Positions 53,329-64,000 of a stretch of 64,000 nucleotides of DNA are shown piece after piece. Each line of letters begins with the position of its first letter. The first letter of the stretch is position 1. The stretch is taken from the NCBI GenBank assembly GCA_011033025.1, contig WFMF01000051.1:702215-766214 (forward strand), in the 5' to 3' direction. The position numbers and the translations under genes were made by a program. The stretch is from Beroe forskalii. Its lineage: Eukaryota > Ctenophora > Nuda > Beroida > Beroidae. A model generated the notes under the pieces. The model did no database searches and was not told where the DNA came from. It was given only the letters and a program-made list of their open reading frames with translations.

Positions 53329-53547
53329 AAGATGTTTGGGAACACAAGTCTGATTTGTAAAATAAATATAAAAACAAACTGATTGGAGAAACGAGTTCTG
53401 TTTGAAGTAGGTGATGATGGCAAAGTTAGGTCCTCTCCTTTAACTGGTTACAACATTCCATATTTCATGACTCCCCTTAGGGGGCATTCTTGTTCTCCAT
53501 CTACCTGCTCAGTTAGTTAATTTAATATGTGTTGTGTTGTAAGTTTA

Positions 53548-53897
53548 AAATAGCGTTGAGTTACGTATTCTCTTCAAAAATTTTTGGCGCCAAAAGCGCC
53601 AAATTTTTGCCAAAAATTCGGCGCTTTTGGCGCCAAAAATTTTTGAAGGCCTAACTCAAAAATCCGAGTCCATTTGTATCTGAGGAATTTAGTCTAGTTT
53701 CACGTAAAAAAAGAATTATGCAAAAATATCAATCGTAGCGGAAGTTATAAGCGTTTGAGTAAAGAGCACTTTGGAAAAAACGCGAACTGAGAAAATGGCG
53801 ATTTTGTGGTTTTTCAGAGGTTTTTTGGACCTCAAATCGCCATTTTAGCAGCAATCAACCCCAAACTTGCAAAGAATACGTAACTCAACGCTATTTA
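53548..53897. mobile_element. MITE with AAATAGCGTTGAGTTACGTA ends
   Basis: Ends AAATAGCGTTGAGTTACGTA and its reverse complement. Inside: TTTTTGGCGCCAAAAGCGCC hairpin copies (53580-53645) and ATGGCGATTTTG / CAAATCGCCAT (53795-53845). It lies between the 5' side of LINE-B and the right arm of the TTAA element. Confidence 0.8.
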
Positions 53898-54399
53898 TCG
53901 AATAAAGTTGGTTTCATTCAAAAATATTGGCCAAGTTATGGGCCAGAATTGGCTTGCGCAACGCGCGTATGCCCATATATGGGCATACGTTTTTCGGCCA
54001 TAACTCAGCCATTTTTTGAGATATCGACTTCAAATTTTTTATGGTAACTCAGGGGACCATTATCTATCGATTGCACACCTTAGATCTCGCCCAAGTTGCT
54101 TTTGAAAAAATATGCCCATTTTGTGCCCATATTTGGGCATGGCGCCACGGCGGCGCCAGTGGGTCTGGGGGTACCAAACCTGGCCAAAAAGTTGGTCCAC
54201 GGGGTATACCTTTTGGGTCATCCGTTATCTCAGAAACGTGTTTTCCCAAAAATTTGGCTTGAACCCCCCCCCCCCCTTAAATCACAATATATGTCACAAT
54301 TGTCAGTTAAGTCACTAAAGTAAGTTTTCATATAGATGGTAGAATCTTACTGCAATACCTATTCACTCTTTGTGCAATAAAAAACATGAACATTAAGGG

Positions 54400-54740
54400 T
54401 AGGTAGTCATTTTTGAAAATTTGTTCAAGTACCATGGATGCTTTTCCAACAAAAAAGGGGTAGTAGGGTTTTTTTGGCAAACATAAAAAGATACCCTGGT
54501 AAATTTTCTGATTGCCACTATGAAAAGGTTGGGTTTGAAAAATTTTGGACTCAGAAAATGATGCTTTTTAGTCAGTTTTCTGAAAATTTTGCCAGAAATA
54601 CCACGAATTTGTGGCAAAAATTTTTAAAAAAGTGTCAAAAATTGGATATTTTGATTCTGTATTTCTGTAATCAACCACTAAAACCCCAACCCTGCAATCA
54701 AAGGTAATCATTTGAAAACACCTCCTCCTAGATGATTACA
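54400..54740. repeat. Diverged inverted relative of the 1537-1985 element
   Basis: Shares, in reverse orientation, AATTTTGCCAGAAA, GTCAAAAATTG and TAATCAACCAC-type blocks with about 1620-1870. Ends are not clear. Confidence 0.5.
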
Positions 54741-54883
54741 GGGGCGTGTCGAACTCATGTGTGCACGGCTTTTCCATGTGTGGCATAATCGTGCGCGGCT
54801 CGCTGCCTGTTAATTACAGGCAGCAAGCCGTGCACTATTATGCTGCACATTGAAAAGCCGCGCATATATGAGTTCAACACCCC
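54741..54883. repeat. 143-bp palindrome
   Basis: GGGGCGTGTCGAACTCAT at the left is mirrored by ATGAGTTCAACACCCC at the right; the centre is GCTGCCTGTTAATTACAGGC. Probably a small MITE. Confidence 0.85.
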
Positions 54884-54948
54884 ACCGTTACATAATATAA
54901 TCATTAAGAAGTTGAAATAATGCTGCATCCAAAACAAACACTACTTAC

Positions 54949-55124
54949 TGGTTGAAGATTAGTTGGTTCCCAATTTAGCTTAGAGAAGGGCTGGAAAATA
55001 GCTTTAGCATACTCAAAAGCATTTTCTTGTCTGAAATTCCATTCTGTCAATGATTGTCTAAATTCTTCAAGAGATCCACATTTAATGGACTCATAACCTT
55101 TCAGGTTGAATGTCATGTCTATAC
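54949..55124 (-). CDS. Internal exon of the same unrecognised gene as 40754-41092
   Basis: Acceptor tttgtaacag and a canonical GTAAGT donor bound a 176-bp open exon, entering with two bases of a codon and ending in phase 0. It encodes GIDMTFNLKGYESIKCGSLE, then a helical stretch and FQPFSKLNWEPTNLQP. The sharp splice signals and phase match with 41092 make it credible. Upstream exons are not found in 55125-64000, which LINE-C and satellite DNA occupy, so they probably lie outside the window. Confidence 0.6.
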
Positions 55125-55290
55125 CTGTTACAAAACTGTATAAATTATGAAGACATTCGAATATCAAGACATATAAAATAATAAATAATCAAATTTATCA
55201 GTGCATCATTGCCCTCTCTTTACAAATATATCAAAGTATGAATATCAACAAAATATCTGTATGACATTTCTCTTAAATGTTTATTAGCAT

Positions 55291-56629
55291 GGATATAACA
55301 GACCAGATTAGGCTAAGTGGGACTGATTGGCTGAACCAGATGCATGACATGGTATTATAATGTGATTCTTAATGAAATCAAAGCACTTCAAGTTGAATCC
55401 TCAACAAACTCTGAGAAGTTTGACTCCAGTATCAATGAAATCAGAAACTACCTGAATAATATTGCTAGTCCTATTGCTATCCCTCCCACAACTGGAATAC
55501 AAAATGCTCCAAGTCAAATCATTCCTGAAACACCACTACCAAAATGTGAACCATATGTAAACCTTCGCAATGACTTTCTTGATGAATCTGGATTGAATGA
55601 CCTAAATAACTATCTCTACAATGTGAAAGGTTTTCAGACTATAAAATCTAAGAATTCTAGTGGGAACGAGATGTACTATATGTTGGAGAATTCAAATACC
55701 GGTACGGGCAATAACCCATGATGCACAGGAAATTCCAAATGTCATTAAACCAATTATAGAAAAGGTCTCTGAACTGTTCCCTCATTTACACCCTGTCAAC
55801 TCCTGCCTCATCACACGTTACAAAGATGGCCAAAACATGTGTCCCTCACATAGTGATGATGAGCCATTTATTGCCCCAAAATCAAACATATTCACACTGT
55901 CAGTAGGTGGTACAAGAACAATGGAATTCACATCTGCTGATGGTTCTTTGTCTGAAAGTTGAACTTCCCAATAATAGTCTCCTCACATTTTACGTTTTCT
56001 TCTCAAGATTCCTATGAAACATGCAATCCCACCATCTGACTCATCTTCAACACGATACAACCTTACATTTAGATTGCTTGCCCCCTACTTTAAATTCAAC
56101 ATTGATTGTGGGGGACTCTAATACTGAGCATATAAACTTTGGCAGTGGAAGAAACAAATTAGGTGTTTGGCTCCCTGGTGAGAGGGTAAAGGCTGGTAGA
56201 ATCTGTAACATTCCAAAGCCAGGAGACCTCAAATATCCATATCGTCATATGGTTATTCATACTGGCATTAATGATTTACGAGCTTCTAATCACTTGCCTA
56301 TTCAGTGATAGCAAAACATCTTGATGACAAGTGTAATGCCTTGTTGAAATCATATCCTAAAATGAAAATCCACATAAGCTCTATTCTACCAACTAAAGAT
56401 TTCAGTCTGAATGCAATGGCTAACAGGCTGAATCAGTACATCATTGAAATTTCCAAACACTCAGAGAATATCTCAGTTATCTCCCATGAAAATATGGTTG
56501 ATCACACAGGTAAACTCAACAATAACCTTGGCAGGCATAACCTGATGGAACAACCGTCAAACAGGACACTGTTCACTTAGGTTCTAAAGGCATTGCACTT
56601 CTATGCATGAACCTTAAGAGGCTATTGTG
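55291..56629 (+). pseudogene. LINE-C ORF1: AlkB + SGNH (frameshifted)
   Basis: Frames 55291-55360, 55344-55721, 55660-55962, 56021-56308 and 56305-56629 are read in turn. AlkB: NSCLITRYKDGQNMCPSHSD (H-x-D kept), IFTLSVGGTRTMEF, and, in another frame, KHAIPP (distal His) and TRYNLTFRLL (Arg). SGNH: LIVGDSNTEH (block I), IHTGINDLRAS (block III) and DTVHLGSKGI (block V, near 56563). All key residues are still visible although the frame is destroyed, so inactivation by small indels is fairly recent. Confidence 0.82.
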
Positions 56630-56880
56630 AAAGATGAAATCATCAGTTGGAAGCATTGCTGAAAATAGGGGCTTTGATCAGCGAAAATAGCCATGGACCT
56701 AAATATCCATACTGGTTCCCCAATAGCCAATATCGTCCACACACTTGGCCCATCACCCAAGCATAACCCATGGACTGGAGATCACAGCTGGAACTTCAGT
56801 GATGAGGATGCCAAATCTTTAACCAACAGTGCTTGCTTTTAAAATGGTTATTAATCTTATAAATAGAGAGTTTGTGCTGA

Positions 56881-58270
56881 ATGTCAGAAGCAAATATATC
56901 TTCACCAGAGATTTTAACATGTCATTCCTGTAATGAAATAAAACATTACAAATGTGGTAAAACTTTATTAAATTTGACCATGTTAGTGATCAATGGTCAT
57001 GTATAAGTTGTAATACAGATGTAACCAATAGGTATGCACCCTTTGAGTCCATATGCCATAGTAAGTACATAGTTGATGGGCCAAGTGCATTTGAAGAATT
57101 GATAAGATAAAAACATTCTGAAAAACTGCAAAATTTTCTCAAAAAGACCTTAGTAAGAAATTTTTGGGTTTACAAAAGAACCCATTCAATCTGCTATAAC
57201 AATATTGATGGTATGTCACAAAACTTTGACTCTCTTTATTCACAGCTTTCCACTATCAATAATTCTTTTGACCTGATATCCATTGCTGAAACAAATATAG
57301 AAGAAGAGCATAAAAATCTATATCAAATTCCAAAATACCAATCTATTTGCTCCTCAAAAATAAAGGGTAAACATAAAAGGAAGTGGCCTGACTATTTATG
57401 CTAAAGAACATTTAAACTGCTCTGATAGAATAAAACACTAAGCATGACATGCAAAGATATTGAGACTCTATTCATAAAAATTTCCAACACTCAAAAGCCC
57501 ATATTATTAGGTGTTGTGTATAGGCCACCTAGTGGAAACTCTAAAACTTTTTACCAACAGTTTGAAAAAGTTCTCAACAGTATATCCTCATCATTTAATG
57601 ATTGTCATATAATAATTACTGGAGATTTCAACATCAACCTGTTCAAGAACGATTCTAATAAGTCTAAACTGGAGAACATTTTCTTTGGTAATTGTTATTC
57701 TCCTCATTTCGGTAGCTACTCATGAAAAACCTAGCTGTGAATCATCATGTATAGATAATGTGCTCATCTCAATTGATAGTGTGTTAAGCTCTGGGTATCA
57801 CATGAACTTAAGGTATCTCACCACTTCCCTATAGTTTGCTTTTGATCTTTCTGTTGACACACAGTGATGAGAAAAATGAAAAGGAATTCACTTATGACTT
57901 CTGTGAAAGTAATATCATTGAATTTGATAGAAAAATGAACTTTATCCTAGAAGGAAATCAGTATACAGCTGACGAAAAAGGTTTTAATGAATTCACTAAT
58001 CATATTAATGCAACTTTAGATGAATGCTTTAGAACTGACCCAGCTAATAAATTGAAAACAAAGCGAAACCGACTGGAAAATCCTTGGGTCACTAATGGTC
58101 TGATGAAGTCTATAAACTATAAAAACTTTTTATACAAGAAATGGAAAAGCAGCAAAAATTCAAAACTGAAATCTGGTGATCAAACTCTGTTTGAAAAATA
58201 GAAAATACAGAAAAAGTTGACCACTCTTATACGTGCTGCTAAAAGAAATTCTTTTCTAAAAATTTGATAA
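56881..58270 (+). pseudogene. LINE-C ORF2: PHD-like finger and EEP endonuclease (frameshifted)
   Basis: Begins MSEANISSPEILTCHSC; Cys/His spacing CHSC..HYKC..WSCISC is PHD-like, as in LINE-A. The endonuclease follows: CYNNIDGMSQNFDSL, SIAETNIEE, GVVYRPPSGN and ITGDFNINLF. The linker DPANKLKTKRNRLENPWVTN continues to about 58200. RT is missing here. Confidence 0.75.
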
Positions 58271-58389
58271 CTGTCATGGAGACAGTAAACAGACATGGCA
58301 ACTTATCAATGAGCTCAGGGCAAATGTAAAAGCAAGGTGAAAAACTTTTTGTGATAAATGGGTATTAGTTATGGGAAGGAGAGTAATTG

Positions 58390-60095
58390 CTGATTCATTA
58401 TTGTCTTATCAACAGTTATAGGTTTACAGATCATTGATTTAGTAGCATCTCATCAAATTTATAATTCAAAAGCACTGAATTTCTGGCCATCATAGTTTTC
58501 CTGATCCCTGATCTCTGTAGACTGAAACCACAGGGATTTAAAATTAATTAAACGAAAATTATCCCTGGAAAGCAGAAACCTTGCAATTAAATTTGCAGTA
58601 TAGCACATCAAAATTCATCAATATTTTGTTATATATATGGACTTTCAATTCTGGAACAATGTTTTATTTGCTCAACACTGTTTTCTAATTCACAAAACAT
58701 CAATTTATTGTCTTATCAACAGTTATTGGTTTACAGATCATTGATTTAGTAGCATCTCATCAAATTTATAATTCAAAAGCACTGAATTTCTGGCCATCAT
58801 AGTTTTCCTGATCCCTGATCTCTGTAGACTGAAACCACAGGGATTTAAAATTAATTAAACGAAAATTATCCCAAAGAAGAGAACTGAATTAAATTTGCCA
58901 TTATAGCACATCAAAATTCATCAATATTTTGTTATATGTATGGACTTTCAATTCTGGAACAATGTTTTATTTGTTCAACACTGTTTTCTAATTCACAAAA
59001 CATCAATTTATTGTCTTATCAACAGTTATAGGTTTACAGATCATTGATTTTTAGTAGCATCTTCAAAAATTTATAATATAAAAGCACCATTTCTGGACCA
59101 TCATAGTTTTCCTGATCCCTGATCTCTGTAGACTGAAACCACAGGGATTTAAAATTAATTAAACGAAAATTATCCCTGGTAGTGCTGACTTTGAAATGTT
59201 TTGCAATTAAAAAAATGCAATGAAATAGCTGCAAAGAAAAGAACAAAATTCTATAAATCAATTTTTGTATTCTTACTTTAAATTCTGAAACAATGTTTAG
59301 TTTTGTCAATACTGTTTTTAATCAAACAAAACATCAATTTATTGTCTAATCAACAGTTGAAAAGGTTTACAGATCATTGATTTAGTAGACTGAAAATTGA
59401 AAAAATTTATAATTCAAAAGTCACTGAATTTCTGGACCATCATAGTTTGCCTGATCCCTGATCAATTCTGTACTTTGAAACCACATTGATTTAAAATTAA
59501 TTCATAGAAAATTATCCAAATTCAAGAAATCATCCAACGATGTCTTTGCCATTAAATTTTCAGTACAATCATGAGGAAATTCATCAATATTTTGATATAT
59601 TCAACAGCTTTCAATTCTGGAACAATAGTTTTTTATTTGTCTCAACACTGTCCACTTATTCAAAAAATCAATTAATTGTCTTACAGTTCCTGTCTGAAAA
59701 ACTATTAGGCCCATATCAAATCTATTAGTAAAATTCATCAAATTTCAAAATTGATTGAAAGGATCATAGTTAAGAGACTGAACAAGTTTTCACTTAATGA
59801 TCTCTGTAATCTGAAATGAAGGGATTTAAAATTTGGAAAAATATCAAATTTATCAAACCTGAATTCACAAAACATCAATGATTATCTTATCAACAGTTAT
59901 AAAACAAATCAAATTCATCATTTTTTAGTTATATCTCTGCAAATTTTCAATTCTGGAACAAACCACCCCAAGTTCAACAAAGTTTTCTAGAACAACAAAT
60001 AGGTATCATTGTCACTGCATCAAAAATGGTTAAAAAAAAATCATCTGATTTAGTAGCCAGAGAGTCAAATTAAATGAGTATGAGTCTGAAAAATT
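58390..60095. repeat. 306-318 bp satellite, left block
   Basis: Tandem monomers with TTATCAACAGTTATAGGTTT, CTGATCCCTGATCTCTGTAG, CTGAAACCACAGGGATTTAA and TTAAACGAAAATTATCCC. Anchors are at about 58417, 58723 and 59029 (period 306), then progressively degenerate towards 60095. Confidence 0.9.
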
Positions 60096-60097
60096 AT

Positions 60098-60420
60098 CAT
60101 CAAGTTTGGAGTCCCTCAAGGTTCAGTGTTAGGCCCTGTTCTCTTTAACATCTACATCAGGTCCATATACCTTACTGTTAAGAATCAGTCCTTCCTTGTT
60201 CATGGTTTTGCTGATGATCATCAGGTATATAAATCATTCTTTAAGGAACAAGAACATAAAAATCTCAACTGAATTTCAGAGAGTTTTCCTTCATGCTTTG
60301 CAGCCATTGACAAATGGATTCATGGTCATTTTCTTCAACTTAATCCAGGAAAACAGAAAAATCATTTATTTGGCAACTCAAAACTGTTTCTGGTCACAAA
60401 AATCAATTGGAACATTATCA
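60098..60420 (+). pseudogene. LINE reverse-transcriptase fragment inside the satellite
   Basis: Reads IKFGVPQGSVLGPVLFNIYI, then HGFADDHQVYKS and, after a shift, AIDKWIHGHFLQLNPGKQKN: the RT B and C motifs and the following W-x-x-x-N-x-L-x-L-N-P-x-K region. It could be the missing RT of LINE-C (same strand, 1.7 kb downstream). Both sides are satellite monomers. Confidence 0.8.
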
Positions 60421-60424
60421 ACAG

Positions 60425-62150
60425 TTTTATAGGTTTACAAAAGATCATTGATTGTTTATCATCTCAAAAAGTTTAGGAATTCATTAGATACTCAATTTTT
60501 AATTTCAAAACTGGACATCATAGTTTTCCTGATTGATCTCTGTTGACTGAAACTACAGGAATTTAAGCTTTATTAAACGAAAATTATTAAAGAAGAGAAC
60601 TGAATCAGAAACCTTGCATTAAATTTCTTGTTTTTCACATCAAAATTCATCAATTTTTTGTTATGGAATGGACTTTCAATTCTGGAACAATGTTTTATTT
60701 GTTCAACACTGTTTTTTCTTTTCACAAAACATCAATTTATTGTCTTATCAACAGTTATAGGTTTACAGATCATTGATTTGTTGAAGTCTCAAAATTTATA
60801 ATTCAATCTTAACATTCAAATGCTTGAATGGCCTTAGTTTTCCTTCATATTTCTCTGATGAAACCACAGGGATTTAAAATTAATTGAACGAAAATTATCC
60901 CAAAGCAGAAACTTCTTTCAGAAATCCACCGATAAATGATCGTATAGCACATCAAAATTCATCAATATTTTGTTATGGAATAACTTTCAATTCTGGAAAC
61001 AATGTTTTATTGATGTTCAACACTGTTTTCTAATAGACAAAACAACAATTTTTGTCTTATCAACAGTTATAGGTTTACAGATCATTGATTGAGTAGCCTC
61101 ATCAAATTTATAATTCAAATGTACTGATTTTTTTGACCATCATAGTTTTTCTGATCCCTGATCTCTGTAGACTTTAATAACCACAGGGATTTAAAATTGA
61201 TTAAACGAAAATTATCCCAAAAGCCCAAAGCAGAAAACTGAATCAGAAATCTTGCCATCGAATTTGCACATCAAAATTCTTCAATATTTTGTTATGTATA
61301 TGAAGTTTCAATTTGGAAACAATGTTTTATTTGTTCAACACTGTTTTCTAATTCACAAACCATGAATTTATTGTCTTATCAACAGTTATAGGTTTACAGA
61401 TCATTGATTTAGTAGCCTCTCATCAAATTTATAATTCAAATCCACTGATTTTCTGGACCATCATAGTTTTCCTGATCCCTGATCTCTGTAGACTGAAACC
61501 ACAGGGATTTAAAATTAATTAAACAAAGATTATCCCAAAGCAGAGAACTGAATCAGAAACCTTGCCATTAAATTTGCAGTATAGCACATCAAAATTCATC
61601 AATATTTTGTTATATATATGGAATTCAATTCTGGAACAATGTTTTATTTGCTCAACACTGTTTTCTAATTCACAAAACATCAATTTATTGTCTTATCAAC
61701 AGTTATAGGTTTACAGATCACTGATTTAGTAGCCTCTCATCAAATTTATAATTCAAATCCACTGATTTTCTGGACCATCATAGTTTTCCTGATCCCTGAT
61801 CTCTGTAGACTGAAACCACAGGGATTTAAAATTTATTAAACGAAAATTATCCCAAAGCAGAGAACTGAATCAGAAACCTTGCCATTAAATTTGCAGTATA
61901 GCACATCAAAATTCATCAATATTTTGTTATATATATGAACTTTCAATTCTGGAACAATGTTTTATTTGTTCAACACTGTTTTCTAATTCACAAAACATCA
62001 ATTTATTGTCTTATCAACAGTTATAGGTCACAGATCACTGATTTAGTAGCCTCTCATCAAATTTATAATTCAAATCCACTGATTTTCTGGACCATCATAG
62101 TTTTCCTGATCCCTGATCTCTGTAGACTGAAACCACAGGGATTTAATGAG
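60425..62150. repeat. 306-318 bp satellite, right block
   Basis: Same monomer as the left block, more regular towards the right: anchors near 61067, 61385, 61702 and 62020 (period about 318). Confidence 0.9.
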
Positions 62151-62998
62151 TAATATCATCAATTTTTTGGTCATGACACAAAATCTTTAATGAGTAATAT
62201 CATCAATTTTTTGGCCATAACACAAAATCTTGCAAAATTCAACTATTCCTAAAATCAAAATCATCAAATTTTTTCACCTGATTTATTTTCGCATTTCTGC
62301 TAATTTTTTTGTGTGGATCATCAAAAAATTTCAAATATCTAATTTCTTATTTTTGAATCATCAAATATTTTCCCTATCACCTAATTCTGCTCACAAGAAA
62401 TGATTTTTATATGAAAATCATCAAGTTTGTGGTTTGGTCAACGATTTGTTAGAACAGCACTGAAGTTTAAATTGAAATCATCAATATATTTGTAGCAGCA
62501 TCAATTTTTTTGCAAAACATCAAGTTTCTGAAATTGTTGGCCCAAGATCAACAGATTTAGAAAATGAAATCATCAATTTGTTGCACAATAATTATTTTTT
62601 GCATTGCACTAATTTATTTTCAGAACATATTTGTTTTATGAGTAATATCATCAATTTTTTGCCAGAATTTATTTCTTGCCATAACACAAAATCTTGCAGA
62701 ATTCAACAATTCCTAAAATCAAAATCATCAAATTTTTTCACCTCATTTATTTTCGCATTTCTGCTAATTTTTTGTGTGGATCATCAAAAATTTCAAATAT
62801 CTAATTTTTTATTTTTGAATCATCAAATATTTTCCCTATCACCTAATTCTGCTCGCAAGAAATGATTTTTATATGAAAATCATCAAGTTTGTGGTTTGGT
62901 CAACGATTTGTTAGAACAGCATTGAAGTTTAAATTGAAATCATCAATATATTTGTAGCAGCATCAATTTTTTTGCAAAACATCAAGTTTCTAAGCGGA
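62147..62998. repeat. Two copies of a 450-460 bp TCATCAA-rich repeat
   Basis: TGAGTAATATCATCAATTTT starts at 62191 and 62639, and AGAACAGCACTGAAGTTT-type blocks at 62453 and 62913. The motif ATCATCAAATTTTT recurs every 30-60 bases within each copy. Confidence 0.85.
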
Positions 62999-63422
62999 GC
63001 TTACAATCCTCGAAAAAAAGTAACAAGTTGGGTTGCTCTGGTTGCGCTAGCATCGAATACAGGATATATGCTGGATATTATGAGGGAAGTAGATAGACTA
63101 CGCATATCTCTTCAGCTGTAGTAACTATTAAGGCGACAAGGTATGATATCATAATATGAATGATACCAACGTAGTAGGTACATTATTCACTGTTTCTAAA
63201 TTCTGACCGGGGCAAAGAATAAAATGGGGATTTTATGCATTGCATACTGATAGTGATATAATGAGTAGCGAACAATAATTATTGCACGTTTCACTCAGCA
63301 TTAACTGTAAATTATTAATTCGCAACTAATTTTAAGTTGTTAAATTCTGAAATTTTATGGTTGCTTTATCAAATAATGTTGCCCAGTTAGGATTGCCAGG
63401 ATTGCAGGATATTCCAACCGGG
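62999..63422. other. Gene-free stretch between repeats
   Basis: No coding or repetitive signal noticed. Confidence 0.4.
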
Positions 63423-64000
63423 CTCTTAAAAATCCCGTTTTTGGCCTAAAATGAACTTCTTTGTCTATAATTGTCCACAAGGACCAAAAATAAGGCTGAA
63501 AACTGCTTTTTCCCATGTGACTGCCTTCCAGAGAGTGTACTAGATCCAAATAATGATGCATTTATACACAGAGTTTTCCCCAAGTCCAATTGTGTCACAG
63601 TATTTTCTGAATTTTGATCAGTATCTCGGGGGGGGTCCTCCTAGTAAACTTACTAGTTAACTCATGAAATTTTGCAGGTCAGTACAGTTTGATCCAACTA
63701 AGAAAATGCTGGTTTCAGAATTTTGAATTTGGACCATTTTCACGATTTACAGCCTCTTAAAAATCCCGTTTTTGGCCTAAAATGAACTTCTTTGTCTATA
63801 ATTGTCCACAAGGACCAAAAATAAGGCTGAAAACTGCTTTTTCCCATGTGACTGCCTTCCAGAGAGTGTACTAGAACCAAATAATGATGCATTTATACAC
63901 AGAGTTTTCCCAAAGTCCAATTGTGTCACAGTATTATTGGTTTCGAATTTTGAATTTGACCCTTTCGATTTAAGCCTCTTAAAATCTGTTTTTGGCCTAA
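63423..64000. repeat. Tandem repeat CTCTTAAAAATCCCGTTTTTGG, cut by the window end
   Basis: CTCTTAAAAATCCCGTTTTT begins at 63423 and 63753, and a shortened copy begins near 63975. The first two copies share CTGCTTTTTCCCATGTGACT and GATGCATTTATACACAGAG at very high identity; spacing is 330 then about 222. Confidence 0.9.

Larger units (their letters stand above)
47960..53547 (-). mobile_element. LINE-B: apparently intact non-LTR retrotransposon with AlkB+SGNH ORF1
   Basis: The element, on the minus strand, has ORF1 (53328 to 51652), a 215-bp spacer, ORF2 (51436 to 48482), a 3' UTR of about 520 bp and a 3' tail of four TTGAA repeats (plus strand CAATTCAATTCAATT, 47960-47980). No stop or frameshift was seen in either ORF. 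Domain make-up and the short repeated tail fit the CR1/L2 group. The 5' end is placed where a MITE begins and is approximate; the TSD could not be settled because the flanks are inverted arms of the host palindrome. Confidence 0.9.
47581..54276. mobile_element. TTAA-flanked palindromic element with LINE-B and a MITE at its centre
   Basis: Left arm 47581-47959 and right arm 53902-54276 are reverse complements, beginning with a G run then GTTCAAGCCAAATTTTTGGG and containing GGCGCCGCCGTGGCGCC and TATGCCCATATATGGGCATA. TTAA lies on both outer sides (47577-47580 and 54277-54280), as for piggyBac- or Kolobok-type transposons. The middle is entirely LINE-B (47960 to about 53547) plus a MITE (53548-53897). 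No transposase. Confidence 0.83.
55291..58380 (+). mobile_element. LINE-C: degraded AlkB+SGNH LINE on the plus strand
   Basis: Third element with the same layout: ORF1 55291-56629 and ORF2 from 56881, broken by many stops and shifts. It loses RT sequence at about 58270-58380, where satellite DNA begins; a separate RT piece of similar type lies at 60098-60420. Confidence 0.82.

Noticed and set aside
63355..63561. 68-codon minus-strand ORF
   Set aside because: It lies in the tandem repeat that is duplicated at 63753; no protein features.

Overview
The window is nuclear DNA from an animal. It has AT-rich spliced genes with GT-AG introns, animal-type proteins, CR1/L2-like LINE retrotransposons, and very many non-autonomous inverted-repeat transposons. 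A marine invertebrate, perhaps a cnidarian, sponge or mollusc, would fit, but nothing fixes the phylum. No rRNA, tRNA or CRISPR was seen.

Host genes. Apart from a partial multi-pass membrane protein gene on + (63 to about 1050), all host genes run on the minus strand. Reading right to left they are: two exons of an unrecognised gene (54949-55124 and 40754-41092, phases match across a 13.9 kb TE-filled intron); an ALKBH3-like DNA/RNA demethylase in a single ORF (33170-34471); a complete seven-exon RHBDD1/RHBDL4-type rhomboid protease (30529 down to 4207, all exon phases agree); and the 5' exons of a GKAP1-like gene (3549 down to 2000). The last RHBDD1 intron contains a second same-strand gene, an LDLa-repeat, relaxin-receptor-like GPCR (17481 down to 6267). 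It carries a premature stop in TM4 and an apparent frameshift, and its last intron is mostly an 8 kb LINE.

Mobile DNA. Three different LINEs share one unusual ORF1 plan: coiled coil, then an AlkB-type 2OG-Fe(II) dioxygenase, then an SGNH hydrolase. ORF2 is an EEP endonuclease plus reverse transcriptase. LINE-B (47960 to about 53547) has both ORFs open and all expected catalytic residues. LINE-A (6760 to about 14838) and LINE-C (55291 to about 58380, plus an RT piece at 60098-60420) are frameshifted. With the host ALKBH3-like gene, four AlkB-family sequences lie in 64 kb.

The rest is mainly palindromic non-coding elements, several with visible target-site duplications (TSDs). These are 20207-25446 (5.2 kb, 8-bp TSD), 30743-32692 (9-bp TSD), 36650-37140 (TA), 39275-40127 (hAT MITE, 8-bp TSD), 42093-47102 (9-bp TSD) with a nested TA element at 42459-45293, and 47581-54276 (TTAA) with LINE-B at its centre. 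A module of about 172 bp recurs in several of them. The right end (58390-64000) is tandem satellite DNA around a stray LINE RT fragment.

The strongest candidate for a poorly described system is the AlkB+SGNH LINE. AlkB could demethylate the element's own RNA or cDNA, but that is inference. The giant ORF-less palindromes are the second candidate.
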